A stretch of DNA of 64,000 bases from contig JAFKAC010000014.1 of NCBI GenBank assembly GCA_025766275.1, positions 62,001 to 126,000 of the forward strand, in the 5' to 3' direction. Numbering within the stretch: position 1 is the first letter of the stretch; each line of letters opens with the position of its first letter. Made by a program: the position numbers and the translations under genes. Positions 1-12,595 of this stretch are shown here, one piece after another. Under the pieces are notes generated by a model. It worked only from the letters and a program-made list of their open reading frames with translations. It had not been told where the DNA came from and made no database searches. The DNA comes from Lactarius indigo. Taxonomy: Eukaryota; Basidiomycota; Agaricomycetes; Russulales; Russulaceae.

Positions 1-159
1 ACACAAACATCACACTGAAACGTTGTCATGTGGGTATGTCAGTCATGTGACCACTAACTGTCCACACTGCAAATGTGTGGCTCAGGCATACTCCTCTTGG
101 TGCTGTAGCTGTGTAAGCAGCCCATCCTCTTTGTCTTCTTCTTCAGGGGAGTCAGCATA

Positions 160-490
160 TGACCACATCAGGAAAAACGGTATCCTAGAATTTTTAAAAA
201 ATTTAGAAACTTTTAGAAAAATGGTAATATATGAATAATTGCTATGATTTTTCAAAAGTTGTGAAAAATTGGCAAGATAAAGACCTCCCCTCTAATATCT
301 AGTTATATTTTGGGAAATATTACCAAATATCTGCATAAATGAACACATGTTCAGTATGTTTTGACTGGATGTGTCCAAATTTACATCACATCCAGCAAAG
401 CACTTCAGTGCAACTTAGTGAACTGTAGCTCCATTCAAAAAACAATAATATATTTGACTGAGAAGAGTACATGTAACTACAGTTTGATTA
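160..490 (+). repeat. Left long inverted-repeat arm
   Basis: AT-rich arm that pairs with the reverse complement of 2,235-2,590 almost continuously. Shared blocks include catcaggaaaaa, ggtatcctagaa, aaaatggtaatatat, ttaccaaatat, acaataatatat and agagtacatg, in the same order and similar spacing. The two arms differ by many substitutions and small indels, so the insertion is old or the arms are evolving independently. Confidence 0.8.
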
Positions 491-509
491 ATGTATTATG
501 GAAACATGG

Positions 510-1000
510 TAGCAGTGGGGGTCTTGCGTGGCGTGTCGGGTTGGTGTGGGGGTATGCCGGTAGTGGCAGAGTCTTGAAGCCGCGTGCTGGGGCAGCGGTG
601 GCGCCGGGGTCTTGAAACTGCGTGACGGGGCCTTGCATGCCGTGATGAGGCAGCGTGGCGGGTCGGCGGTGGCGGGGTCTTGAGGCCGCGCGGTGGGGTC
701 TTGCGTGGCGTGTTGGGGCGGCGTGGCGCAGGTGGTGGTGGGCGTACTGGGGTGGCGCGGCGGGTCGGTGGTGGCGGGGTCTTGCACGCCGCATTGGCGT
801 GGCGTGGCAGGTCGGCGGCGACGGCAGCGGGGTCTTGCGTGATATAACGGGGCGGCGTGGTGTTAAGTTGGGGGTGGCGGGGTCTTGGACGCCAGGTTGG
901 GGCGGCGTGGTGGCGGGTTGGCGGTCGGGGCATGGCGTACCGCGTCGGGGGTAGCGATGAGGCCGGTATGGCCACGGCCGTGGTGGTTCATGTGCACGGG
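510..1000. repeat. G-rich degenerate minisatellite
   Basis: A GC-rich stretch built from imperfect repeats around ggggtcttg followed by cgtggcg or aggccgcg, with spacers of variable length. G-runs are frequent on the plus strand and almost absent on the minus strand. Translations are Gly/Trp/Arg or Pro/His/Arg/Thr strings with no domain, so I do not call a gene. It ends in purine-only A-rich DNA at about 1,016-1,065. Confidence 0.7.
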
Positions 1001-1309
1001 GGGTCCTGCAAACGGAAAAAAAGAATGAAAGAAAAAAAGAAAAAAAAGAAAAAAAAAAAAAAACTTATGCATTGAGCCGAAGTCCGGCTCTTCCCCAACC
1101 GCGTCTTTCCTCTGACGTAGGCTGTGGAGGTGGCCCGCGTGCGTGGTGGGAAGAGAAGAACAAAAAACCCCAGGTGGGGGAGCGTTGAGAGGAAATGGAG
1201 TGAGTGGGTGTTCACGCGTTCACGCCACAGATTAAGCCTCCGCTTGACGATTTTTTTCTAAGTCGCCACGCCCAGTCGCCACGTCACCTCCCTCCTACAT
1301 CTTGGATAT

Positions 1310-2135
1310 AGTAAGTCTTTTTTTTTTCTCGTCTCTCATCACGCTGATATCCAGGCCACTGCACCTGCCCACACCACCACCATCTCAGCCCGGCCAGTGT
1401 GACCTCCACTCCCACGGCCAACGCAAGATGCAGCCGACGGTACGTTTTTTTTTTTTGTTTTCTTTTAACGGGCCACTCAAGGATCTACCACCACACCCGC
1501 TGTACGCAAGGACGACGCCCACACCTCGCTCGTCTGCGGCGAGCGCCGGCTATGCAAGCCGCCACCTCCCTTCCTCAGCCCCAACGCCCGCCGCCGCCGT
1601 TCCTCACCACGCTCATCACGAAGAGGCGGCTGACGACGAGCTGGGCTTCGGCCCAGCAGACAAGATATGTTTTTTTTTTCTCTCTTTTTCTTTTTCTTTT
1701 TCTCATCTTGCTTCTCCAGCGCATGCAATGCACCTCGCACCTCACCTCGCAGGTCCTCGCCACCGCCTCGCCACATGCAAGACAGGACAACGGCACCACG
1801 CCGTCCCCTCCAACCGCCGTGCCTCAACGACTTCGCCTTTCCACCACGCCGGTCCACGGCGACATTCCCAACATGGACGCAAGACCCCCACCACAGTGCC
1901 GACTTGCTACGTGCAAGCCCTGTCGTGACCCCACGCCCTCCTACCTCGGCTCCACAAATCTAGATAAGTTTTTCTTTTTTTTTTTCTTTTTTTTTTCTTT
2001 TAATGTTGAACTCGTGCAGGACCACTGTCTCCCTCGCTTACCACCACGCCGGTCGTGGCAATGTCGCCGCCACACACTTGGCTCAATATTTAGATAAGTT
2101 TTATTTTTATTCTTTGGTTTTGTTTTTTTTCTTAT
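1310..2135 (+). repeat. Five T-tract blocks each preceded by a splice-donor-like motif
   Basis: T-rich tracts at about 1,317-1,330, 1,444-1,475, 1,668-1,705, 1,968-2,000 and 2,098-2,135 are each preceded by gtaagt, gtacgt, gatatgt or agataagtt. Most are followed 30-70 nt later by a cag-type trinucleotide. Between them lie C-rich blocks of about 90-260 nt. The pattern resembles short introns alternating with small exons, or repeated copies of one exon-intron unit. The inter-tract frames share no recognisable protein domain. It sits inside the foldback element and may be a captured or amplified gene fragment. Confidence 0.45.
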
Positions 2136-2234
2136 ATTGAACCTGCAGGCCTATGGCAATCCATGACACCGCCGCTACCCGTCCCACTGCCACCCCGCCA
2201 CACATCGGCCATTGCTATGACCATGTCACTGCCC

Positions 2235-2590
2235 TCACTTACCCTGTATCAATTGTAGTTTCATGTACTCTTATTAGTTACAATATATTATTGTTTTTTG
2301 GATGCAACTATAACTGAGTGCCCTTGTTTGCAACTAAAATACTCTGCTGTTTGTGATGCAATTTTGGACATATTCACCCAATATATGCTGAGATATGTCC
2401 ATTTATTCGGATATTTGGTAAGATTTTACCAAATCTAACTGGAAATTTGGAGGGAGGTTTTTATCTCACCTATCTTAACAATTTTGGAAAATCGGAAAAA
2501 CAGCTTATTTCTTAACATATATTACCATTTTTCTGAAATTTGTTAAATTTTTTAAAAAATTCTAGGATACCATTTTTCCTGATGCAGCCA
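2235..2590 (-). repeat. Right long inverted-repeat arm
   Basis: Reverse-complement partner of 160-490. The mutual match fades outside about 2,590 at the tgatgcagcc junction, although a short ggtcacatg/catgtgacc similarity persists on both sides. Confidence 0.8.
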
Positions 2591-3162
2591 GACTCACAAC
2601 ATTCCCATTGAGGTCCCACATGTGATATTGGTAGGTCACATGGTCGAGGCGCGTTTGTTACATAGGGCATCTCTAATACAAGTGGGTTTTGTTGGTTGTT
2701 TTGAGCATGTGGGGTCATCCTAGCCCAGGTGTGGGAAAAACTGCCCATGGTGGTGGTTGCAGTTCAAGGAGCCAACCACAAACCCATGCATAGCCCAGGG
2801 CAATAGTTAAGCACTTTACTAAACTCCTTGATCTGACCAACTTGGACCCATCTATGGTGACCTCAAAAGTCTACTGATCCAATACTAGACAGAAAAAAAG
2901 CAAAAGTTCTGGTGTTAGGAATTATAAAACAAGAACTTCTCAGTGTCCAAGTAAAAGATGAACTGAGGATAAAAAGTGTATCATATGAGTTATTACCTTG
3001 GTTATTACTATACTGGATAGCTTGTTTATGGTTAGTACCAAACATGAAGTCTAAATAGTCCAAGTAAGGCAATCCATTTGTGTATGGTAATTGTCTGTCC
3101 AGAATCACCGGTCTTCACAGGAATCAAAGTCAGAGTTGGATGAGAAGGACGCTGAAAGAGTC
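2591..3162. other. Gene-free spacer
   Basis: Contains a gggcatctctaatacaagtg stretch at about 2,667 that resembles the start of some short DNA-transposon ends, then AT-rich sequence. No reading frame with a recognisable domain and no RNA gene was found. Confidence 0.5.
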
Positions 3163-3272
3163 ATGAGGACCAGACACATGTTGGCCACGTAATCAGTGGG
3201 GCGCCACCGGAGAGATATCGGATCGTTCACTGAGGTCTAGGCATCCGGTGACGAGACTGAATATCCGATTAG
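3163..3272 (-). repeat. Dispersed inverted repeat, copy A (upstream of GTPase gene 1)
   Basis: Read as reverse complement, this 110-bp segment matches 16,833-16,940. The shared order is ggatgcctaga, gaacgatc, gatatctctccg, ggtggcgc, ccactgat and acatg. Each copy lies upstream of a giant GTPase gene, but in opposite orientation. It may be a short mobile or recombination-derived sequence. Confidence 0.6.
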
Positions 3273-3299
3273 GGGAATGACATAACTTACACACACGCA

Positions 3300-3646
3300 A
3301 CTCGCTGCGGAGTTCCCGTGCCTGTCTCCTTACTTCTCAGAAGAATACTGTAATAATACGAGAATTGGGGGACTGATAACGAATCTTCGAACATTGCTGC
3401 GGTTCTCTGTGAAGTTGTCACGCCTTTGCCTGCCTGTGACAGGGGGAAGATGTGAAGGAATGGTGTCATTCCCACCATGTGCCTAAAATGGTGCCACTGC
3501 TCTCAAATCCTTTATAACGGTTATTCTGGGCGATAACTTGAACACGCGTCCCATAGCATCGACAACTCATTTGACACTATTCATTCAATAACCTTGCCTG
3601 CTTTGAACAGTAGTGTCGACAATCACCTTTGTCACCTGAATTCGTC
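3300..3646 (+). promoter_or_regulatory. Conserved 5' flank / probable promoter of GTPase gene 1
   Basis: This block is shared with about 17,940-18,304 upstream of GTPase gene 2. Both contain cttctcagaag or ctgctcagaag, gaaaattggggg-type sequence, gactgataacgagtct or its near match, and a caatcctttata TATA-like motif (3,511-3,517 here). The start codon follows about 130 bp later. Because the frame is not conserved between copies, I read it as regulatory or untranslated DNA rather than coding. Confidence 0.55.
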
Positions 3647-6600
3647 ATGTCCAACACTGGAGATGACGCACCCGGTAAGGCGGCCTTTTATCTATGGCAC
3701 CAGAGCGCAGCTGGTTGTATGGGCCTCTGGGGTATGTTGTTCGTGTGAGAGATTTACTTACTACATTCGTGACAGCCGGGCGCTATCTACCTCAGGCCCC
3801 AGAGCCCGATGGGCTCAGCGAAGTGCAATCCACGGAATTAGCTCACCCTAGCAAGGATCTATCTCTCCCAGTAAACGGGATGTATCCCCTTCTCGATTTA
3901 ATTACGGAGCAAGGGAGCAATGGTCTCGGTAATCCTGGAACATTGTATCTATTGCGTTCGCACTCATGGTATTCAAGTCGACAAGATTGTCATTGCTCAA
4001 CATTCTCTCCAAGAATTTATCAACTCACTCTCTCCGGGTGCCTATTCCTCCATCACAAAAGTTGACTTCGAAATACTGGACAAGGTTGTTCTCAAACCAT
4101 TAGGAATCTATGGTTCGAAAGAAGAAATCGTGAGGTTTCTCCGTGAAATTGAAGCTGTTGAAGACAGCACGTACGTTTTTACTTTTTTGGAATTTGTGTG
4201 GACTAATGCTTCAGGGACAGCGCACAGAAATCACTCGCTTCACGGAACGGACAGGCGGATAGGAGTTATGAGCTATCTCTTAGATCTGGATTATATGTTG
4301 TGCGCTCATTCATGTCTACCCCCGAAGAGCAGGCCTATGTAATCTACTGGCCGGAAGATACCACTTGGGACGATGGTGCCTCTTCGCCCGTCCAGCGTAA
4401 CAGAGTGACATTCATGCGGTATGGTCGACATTTCCACGGTCTTCCATTGCTAATCAATTCGAACTACATAGATACATGAGCAAACTGTGCGATCAAATAG
4501 TGTGTTTACTCTCGAGCGAACATTCAAGGGCAGTTGCGTGGGGCGACGACAATGACGGAGCCGACAAGGATGGTAACGATGACGACAGTGACGGCACATC
4601 GACCGACTCAGAGAAAACTGACTCAAACCGATTCTATCGTTTCGAGGTAGCGAAAACAAAGGATCAAGAAGAGAATGTCGTCGTCAAAGAGGGATTCATG
4701 GTACGTTTGCCATATGACAACCCTTTACCCCTACATTGACGTCGGTTTCTGTTCGTCACAAGATGTCCTCTCCCCTGATCGTTGACCAGATTCCATCACC
4801 GGAAGTGGACGCCGACCCAAGGACCTTCCGTCCAGCACTTCTTCATGGAGAGAAGGTGCAAGGTTTCACGACAGCCACACTCGTACCGGCGAGGGCCATC
4901 ATCGAACCCTTTGCTTACGTTAATCAGACCGCTGACCAGATCAGGCTTCGTTGGTATGTTTTATAACCACTGGAGTCGAATGTTGACGAAATTGCTTCAA
5001 CAGGGAAAACGATGTCATATGTCTTGCTGAGGAGTTCGACGTCACGTTGCAGAAGCCTCTGGTCACGGCACTGGGCCTCAGTACCCGATTCCCAAATGAG
5101 TATGAAGCTTGGGAGAGAAGCGGTAACGAGATAGAGTGTCGATTCCAGCAGATCATTTCTGAGCGGAAGGCGGAGATGCATGCGAAAATCGAAGAAGATT
5201 TCGACAGTATAAGGGCCAAGATACGGGGAGCCGTTGTCAGCGAGTTGTTAAGGACGTTTCCGTGAGCTTTGACCACCCCGGCCTCGGAGTACTCATAACC
5301 GACGATAGGTCACTTCAACTTGAGAGGTTTTTACCTGAATCGATTCCTGCAGAACAGGTAGACCACGAAGCTGCCTCTCACAATGCGAAAGGTAAGGAAT
5401 CTCGACCTTCTTTCCTATCCCCCAACGGGTGGTTATAACAAAAGCAGCAGATTCGCTCCGCGACCTTTTTCGCCTTTATTCGCAAATAGAGCCAATGTTT
5501 TGGGATAGAATAAATGGAGCCGACTTCTCGGGATGCTTGAAGACCTCCGAGTTTCAGTTCAAGAAGAAGCGTTTGGTGTTCATTCAGCTTTTAGATTCGG
5601 TCTCGCAAGATGGGAGTGCGGACTTGACCCGCGTGGTAGATGCTGTCCTTAGTCAGCAGGACGAGAAGAGCGCCTTGGCAGTTCTCAAAACATTCGGAAA
5701 GGACGACAAAGGCGTCCCTTCTCGGCTACGAAGCCTCTTCAGGTTCTCAAGAGGTGAAGTGGGGTTGTGGGAAACCGCCAGAAAACGTGCATTATCGGTG
5801 TCTGATTCTCAGTTTCTTTTGGAGCTCAAGACAATTCCCATCGACGATTATCTCCACAGAGCTGCTGTTGACGTCGAGGGCACTGCTTATGCTTTCCTCA
5901 CTAAGAAGGTCGACACCTTAGTGTACGGAATAAGTCAACAGGTCCTATCAACACAAAAATCGGAATGTTCTAAGCGGGTTCAACGAGAAGAGGACGCCAA
6001 TCAGGTTCGAGAAGTGCAAATCTTGTGGTCCAATTTCGTCCGTCAAATCATGGATGTGTCTGCACAGTGCTCCAACTTGTACGTTTGATACTAGTACGAC
6101 ATCGAAACGGACTGACAACCTAGCGTGGCGCAGGCGCACAACTGTCTATCTCGACCGCTTCGAATTCCACAAATCGTCTATCGCCCATGGTTTGTTTGAA
6201 TAGTTCTCCCCGACTTGGGCGCGTCTCATCCGCTCAAATAGATGCATACTACATCAGTGGACGTCAAGAATCTGTTCGAGAAGCTGAAATAGAATATCGC
6301 ATCCATCTCCTGCACCTGCGCGCAGACGAGAGTCAAAAGGTGCAACTTGACCCATCCTACATACCAACACCCATCCTCGAGGAACGATTTACTCATTCAT
6401 TCTCTGTCTCCTCATCGACTGTCGTAAAGTATGGTCTCGGTTAATCTCATGTACCCCACACTTATCTTATCTTTGCAACTCAGATATGCTCATCTCCTTG
6501 CAGGAGGTCGAATTCTCGTGGGCCTCATCGACCCCCAGGGAAATATGGTAATCTATGTCGAGAGTCTAAGTCGAATCGGTGCTGCCATACAAAGAAGATC

Positions 6601-9600
6601 GTTTTCCAAGCTTTTACATAGGGAAAAGATTGGCGAAACTTGCCTTTTTTCCCTTGACGAATCGAAGCGCATATTAGCTGTTTGTTTACCCGCCAGGGTA
6701 TGTTTTTCATTCTGACCCCCCCCCCCCCCCCCCCCCATTTCCTCCGTGTAAAAATACTCGACAGATGGAACTCCACATCTTTGCGTTTGAAGACGAACGT
6801 GGCCCTTTGCGAGGGATGGGACCCACAATTGACCTTCTTCCGTTCTACAACAATGGTGTATCCATTATTCACGCGGCCTTCGTTCATGGTCGCGAAGAGA
6901 TCCTTTTCGTAGATTCCAGTGCTCAAGCGAGAGTTTTTTCATTGACTATGCTGCAGCCTAGGTATATGCGACTCCTTATTTTCTCTATGATCTAACTAAC
7001 ACCTTGTCATAGGCCTGCCTCTCTACAGCTACTGCAAGTTCCACGTGCGATCTACTCGTCCCCGGATGGATCATGCATGCTCGTTGTTCAAGAAAAAGAA
7101 GGCGTATCCACCTTGACCGTGACGGCGTACCATTGGACGACATTCGCTTCCACTGACGGAATTCCTATTACACTTCCTGATTTTCCTGTCGACCTTGATG
7201 CGGCGCTTCTAACCTCAGTCGTGAATCGGAACAACATCTATCTCGTCGGTCTCGACGTAACCTCGCAGACTTGTCGATCTGTCGTCCTTGATATCACGTG
7301 CAAGGCGACCGAGTTCTCGTTTCAAGAACAACGTTCGAAGGCATCTACAAGGCATCGCGGAGAGACCAGCCATAATTGCTTGATTGACTGTCATTCGGAG
7401 GTCTGGACACGTTTCCCTGTGGTAGCAACAATGGAACGGCGTACGATAACATCTTCGAGCGAGCGGCAGCAGAGGACGCTGACGTTCGTGACTGACGACG
7501 ATCAACGCCCGTTCTCGTTTTACTTCTCCGAAATGATTCGCAGTTTCACGAAGACTTCGCGTAAACCGACAGGCGATGTACTTAAAGGTATCGTCGTCTC
7601 CGCAAGGACTTTCACTTCGTTTGCGTGCGCATTCCTGTCCAGTCCGGAATGGCCAGTCTCCCGTTTCCGAGCTGGCGAATGGTTGGCCGACTTACTCTGT
7701 CTTATTCCCATCCACATTGCCGTCACACACGAAAACAGATTTGTCCCGCTCAAGGACGGAGTTCTGTCGGCACAGCTAGAAACCTCTTTGCTTGGAGCCG
7801 AAGTCAACACAATCGTAGACAGCTTGTCAATTGGATGGTATGAGTCGATTTTTCAGTCGTATTGGGCCACGAAGGTGAGTTCTTCGCATAGCAGTTGTAG
7901 GAATGGCCGTGACCATCTTTGCGGCACTCCCAGCCAGTGAAAGTTGTATCCTCAATGGGAGAACAATCCGTTGGGAAGAGCTTTACCTTGAACCATCTGG
8001 TAGACACTTCATTTGCGGGGAGTGCGATGCGTACAACAGGTTGGTTTTGGAGTGTGAGTGACTAAAGAGGATAATCGACCTTTTTTAGAGGGAGTCTGGT
8101 TGTCCGTTTCTCCTACAGATGACGCGCTTATAGTCGCGCTGGATTTCGAAGGTGGGCTTGATGCCACCTGTCGCCCGTTGTTCGGCGCTATCTGAATTAC
8201 GGCGGATGACAGGTGTACACAGTTTGGAGCGTTCGGCACAAGAGGATACCCTTCTTGTCCTTTTCAACACTGCTATATCGAATCTTGTGAGTAAACCTCT
8301 TGACCCGTGATTCTCGTTGTCGGCTGAGAGTATGCCGCGGGTAGGTTCTATTCCGAAATAACTTCACCCTCGGCAGAGATATCACTAGCCTCTTCCAGTC
8401 TTTCCAGTCAAGCACCTCCATTTTTGATCCGGCATCCAATCCATCACTCTTCCAGTCCACGCTTCTAGTCATCATTAAAGTAGGTGAATTTATTCATAAG
8501 TGGTTTCAGTACTCTTAGCTTCCATACTTCGCTAGGACGTCATTGATTCAGACGAGGCGGAAGTGACGAGAGAGTAAGATTCAAAGCTCACATGGACTTC
8601 CTTCCACTGACGTAGGCCTAGATTTTCTCTCAGGTTCCAGAGGATAGTTGAGGATGAACAAGACTCTAATTTCATCACTCGCCTTCACGCGGGGAAGTTG
8701 AATATCATCCCATGGCCGATGATCGGATCAAAAGAGTTTTACAAGCTTTTTGGTAAGGTGAAAAAGACTCTCGACAAGCAGCCGACGTCGCATCATACCG
8801 CGGGGGAATTCTTGCTAAGGCTGAAGACGTTGATGGCCAAATTGAAGGTCAGATAGAAGCAACGACACGCCTATGTGGATCACTGACTCGCGATATTCCC
8901 GATAGGCAAATGACTGGGGAACCATGTCACGTATGTTCTCCTTTTTCTAGGGCACTTTCTATCCCTCATGTCTCTTTTCAAGAAACTATGGCCATGCACC
9001 GCGCAAACTCCCTTCTTGCGATTTTACATAGTGCCTTGGAGACCGGATATTCCGAGATCGACCCCGAGCCAATCCCACTGAAGGTGCGCTTAGAATTAAA
9101 GAAGTCTTGCGTCACACTTATAAGCCTAGAACCTCGATATGGACGTTGTGATAGAAGCAGAGGATACCGAAGCGCGATTCGTTCTCACAGGGCCAGACAC
9201 CTCGATTGCCGACCATGAACGTCGACTTGCGGGTCTACGTGAGTCCTGGGACCTTACAGATCGAAGGCAACATGTAGACGACTCTGTGTGGCACTCCGAC
9301 CTTGCGCAGTACTTAACCCATCTCGTCAACCTACGGGTAGCTCATGTTGGCAGCTGGCTCAAGTCGAACATACAGCAATTCGAGGGACGTCACGCGAGTA
9401 TCGAAGAGTTACGCCGAAAGTTCAGCAATGCCGTCATAGATCTATTCACCAGCGTCGAACTCTGTCGATCCCAGTGCAGTTCCTGCAACTTGATTTGTGT
9501 CCAGAGCAGCCGTTCACACAAAGACAACCACGACTGCTCGACCAACCATAGGTGTATCCATAGTTGTGTCTTTTGCGAAAGCGACGCTCTCCCAACACAG

Positions 9601-12595
9601 CCCTGCGGTCAAAGGTACGTTTCTTCGACTCAATCCTACGACCAACTTAACTGGTATATCATGGTCACCTAGCGCTGGCCATCCAGGAAACCATATGTGA
9701 GTTCGGGACGTATCATTCTTCACGATGTTCCTCCGCCAATATCCCACTAGTTGCAAAGTGGAGACTCATCTATGCGGACGGCCTTGCGAGCTCTCAGGAT
9801 CGCGGGCTTGTACGGAGACGTGTGTCAAGGTGACCCCGCCGACTCTTAAGTTAGACGCATTCTCATGTTGGTCCCCACTAGCCAACCCAACACGAAGGTG
9901 GTCACCTCTGCTCAGCCCCGGTCCACATGTGTGGTCAGGTAGGTCTCATTTCGGTGTGGCCATTTCTGTTGATGCGAAGTTCTATAGCCGTGCCGTTTGG
10001 CTGGTTTGGTGCTTCCAAACGGAAAGTCGCTCACATGTTCTGGGACATGTTATATCCCTCTGTGAGTTATCGTAATACCATCTCTCTACAAAGAAGGCTA
10101 ACCCAGCGCCTCATCACTCAGCAATACAGAACACAAGGACCACGAGTGCGAAGACAGACAGTGCCCTGCTCAATGCCAACTATGCAACCGAATGTGCACA
10201 GGGGGTCACTTGCATGGTCTGAAATCTGCTCAAAATCACCTTTGCGGGTGCGTCTATTATTACCTCGTTTATTCTAAAGAAATGTTTAGCTTGGATCTTT
10301 AGCAAAGAACACCCTTGTAACGCCTTGTGTTCCGAGGGCATTTGCGAAATTCAAACAAAACCTCAAGCCATCGAAGCTGTCTTTGTTGGCGCACATGAAT
10401 CTTACCAATATACGAAGGTAAGCTCCCGTTTATACAAGGGGCCGCGATAACCTAAATCGCGCCTAGTATACGCAAGGTTTGTTCCCTGAATGCACCATGT
10501 TCCCCTTTCACTGGACATTGTTCTAGTTTCGAAGCACCTCCCCTGTTCCAAGGTAATCGTGGCTGGAGAGATTGAGCACACAGGCCCCCACACCCATAGC
10601 AATGACAGCGAGTCCTTCCATTATTGTGATAGTCGGTGAGTCACGTGCACCATGTCCCTTGCAGATGTTTACTAGCTGTAGGTGTGAGAGTTGCGGTTAT
10701 CTGTGCACGCTTCCTTTTGGTTTGGCTTCAACAATCTAGTTCCATTTTCTGAAAGTAACATGAACGCAGGACATCATCAGCAAGAACACGAAACCAGCCA
10801 CGGATCCATGACGCAAGCGAGGTGGGCTTTCGAAGATCCTGACGGGACGAGCTTCGAAATCGAAGGACGCAAATTTTCGTCAAACGACGAAGGGGGGCCA
10901 ATGCTGTGCAATATGGTGTGCAAATCTATGGGAAGACATGTACATGTCGACATTTGCCGCGGTTTCGATTCACATAATTCCAAAACTCGGCACATCACCG
11001 AGAGATTATCTCCTAACCCTGATCAACCCAAAGACTGGATCACGCACGCACTCCATTGGCTTCGAATGGGTAGGTTCATCATGATTACCTTGACCGACAT
11101 CGCTTATGTTATCACCAGGTTTCAGAGGTGATTGGAGACCACGGTTCCACCCGGTATTGGTTTATTCAATATCTTTCTGCAGATCCGTACCCTCGAGAAG
11201 ATCAAGTATATTTCGCAAAGTGGTATGCCGACTACTTCTGAATTCTTATAATACGCTGTCTAATGCGTTCACGACAGTGATGTACTGTGTCCGGGTAATA
11301 CCTTTTCATTGCGCGGTTTTTCGTTGTCTTGATTACGATTTGCGAAGATCCCGAACACACCACCGAAGTTGGTGGGACCAGTGCACAGCCGTCGAGCTGC
11401 ACGCTGCCAATGTTCCACGTACCTTTAAGTACCAAAGATTCGTCTCCTGGTCCCGGATATGTATCGAACGACGGTCACCACTTTAGCTGCAAAAACCCCG
11501 CGCTCCTCCAGCCATCCTTCCATGTGTGAGTGGTCTGTCTCTGATTTCCGTCGTAAATATTCAAATCATAACAGGATATTTGTCATTGACAAGTGCGTAT
11601 CCCGTGTATTCATTAATGTTTGTCCCGACGCTTTGGATACAGGTCTGGATCCATGGCGTGGGCGGATCAATCACCACTCCCCAACTCCCCTGGGTCTAAT
11701 CTTATCAGATCGAGGGCAAACAACAGACTTGGGGCGGTCTTCTCGTCGCTTTACAGCTTTTGGATCGCCCGGCAGGCTACATTTGACCGCGTAGGACAGT
11801 CGCGCGGCGGATTTAGGAAGGACGCATACAGCTTGATCCTGTTCGATTCCGCACCTACAACCTGTTTCGAGAACGATTTCACCAGCTCTCCTGAGGATCT
11901 GTTGAGAGAGGTCTTGAAATATGAGGCTGGGGGCGATACGGACTTCACGTCGGCACTCAAGACGACACAGGCTATCATGACTTCGCACTGGAGTAACGAA
12001 AGGTACGGACCTCTGCTGCCCATAAACATATTTTGTACAGTTTATCTGAGACGCTGATGGGAATCGTAGAACGCCTGTTGTGATTTTCTTGTCCGATGGT
12101 TGGAGCGAAATTAGCGATGAATGTATCTATGACATCTGTCGCGCTTCCTCAAGCCGAGGGTTTGTTCACTACCACTCTCCAACGATAGATAATGAATGAC
12201 GCAAACTCCAGGAAACCACTTGTGTTACATGCTATTGCCTTTGGACAAAGTTTTATACCTTCTGCATTGTCCTACGTGGTCAGGAGGATCCCTCGCCACT
12301 CCTCGCTCACTAGGATGGTCGACGTCGCCCAAGAAGTACAGAAGACTGTGCCGGAGGGTGTGCTGACGGTCAACATTCCTTCTTCTTTCACTACAGCTCT
12401 TGACCCGGTGAGGAATCAAATAGATTGTGGCCCGCAGGAATGTGACACTGACTTAACTAGGTTTTCCTGACGACGACGTTCCAAGGGTTTGCTGAGTCGC
12501 TGGCGAAACCGCGTGGCAATCTGCTTTCCTCACGTTCCGTTGGAAAATCTTCCGGAAATGATCAGCTGGTGAGGATTTCGGGAGATTCACACTAG
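3647..12595 (+). CDS. Giant VLIG/GBP-like GTPase with Cys/His-rich region and C-terminal VWA domain (copy 1)
   Basis: Multi-intron gene starting MSNTGDDAPG at 3,647 and ending at the TAG at 12,595; summed exons suggest roughly 2,300-2,400 residues (estimate). In order: a novel N-terminal region (3,790-4,400); an acidic Asp/Ser linker (about 4,540-4,630); a coiled-coil-like stretch (5,090-5,230); a helical region (5,450-6,080); blade-like segments resembling a beta-propeller (6,480-7,160); then the GTPase. P-loop GEQSVGKS is at 7,958-7,981, followed by a switch threonine in RTTEGVW (about 8,040-8,110), a DFEG G3 motif (about 8,145) and an IKD motif in the place of the GBP/atlastin RD motif (about 8,475). 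A Cys/His-rich region reminiscent of NF-X1 zinc fingers spans about 9,470-11,060. The VWA domain runs 11,575-12,420 with an intact MIDAS (D-K-S-G-S; Asp at 11,588, SGS at 11,644) and FLSDG. The family assignment rests on motif order, not on a search. Probable role: nucleotide-dependent large GTPase with metal-dependent adhesion or binding; substrate unknown. Confidence 0.78.
6716..6736 (+). repeat. Poly-C run of 21 in an intron of GTPase gene 1
   Basis: Uninterrupted C21 inside the intron that separates the CLPAR and MELHIFAF exons. The corresponding introns of copies 2 (about 21,353-21,403) and 3 (about 44,125-44,177) have ordinary mixed sequence, so the run arose in copy 1 only. It may be a mutation hotspot or partly a sequencing artefact. 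Confidence 0.9.

Larger units (their letters stand above)
1..2760. mobile_element. Non-coding foldback / long-inverted-repeat element, left end at or beyond window edge
   Basis: Two arms at about 160-490 and 2,235-2,590 are inverted copies of each other over some 330-350 bp (for example, the left arm's tatcctagaattttt recurs reverse-complemented near 2,560). The core is also partly palindromic: the G-rich left half (about 510-1,000) has its C-rich counterpart on the right half, and ggggtcttgcgt near 518 reappears as acgcaagacccc near 1,878. No transposase-like reading frame is visible; the long open frames here are low-complexity Pro/His/Arg or Gly/Trp translations. Long arms with a gene-fragment-like filling suggest a non-autonomous DNA transposon of the foldback or Mutator (Pack-MULE-like) kind. 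The outer ends and target-site duplication could not be fixed. Confidence 0.6.

Noticed and set aside
477..975. Pro/His/Arg-rich open frames on the minus strand, and the Gly/Trp frame on the plus strand
   Set aside because: They are by-products of a G-rich minisatellite; no conserved domain, and several frames are open at once.
1016..1065. A-rich tract as a retroposon poly-A tail
   Set aside because: It lies in the middle of the foldback element, contains regular G interruptions and has no coding or SINE-like sequence before it.
1302..2097. Long plus-strand frames of 208 and 232 codons
   Set aside because: Low-complexity translation of C-rich blocks interrupted by Phe runs from T-tracts; the tracts look like intron-like or repeat DNA, not codons.
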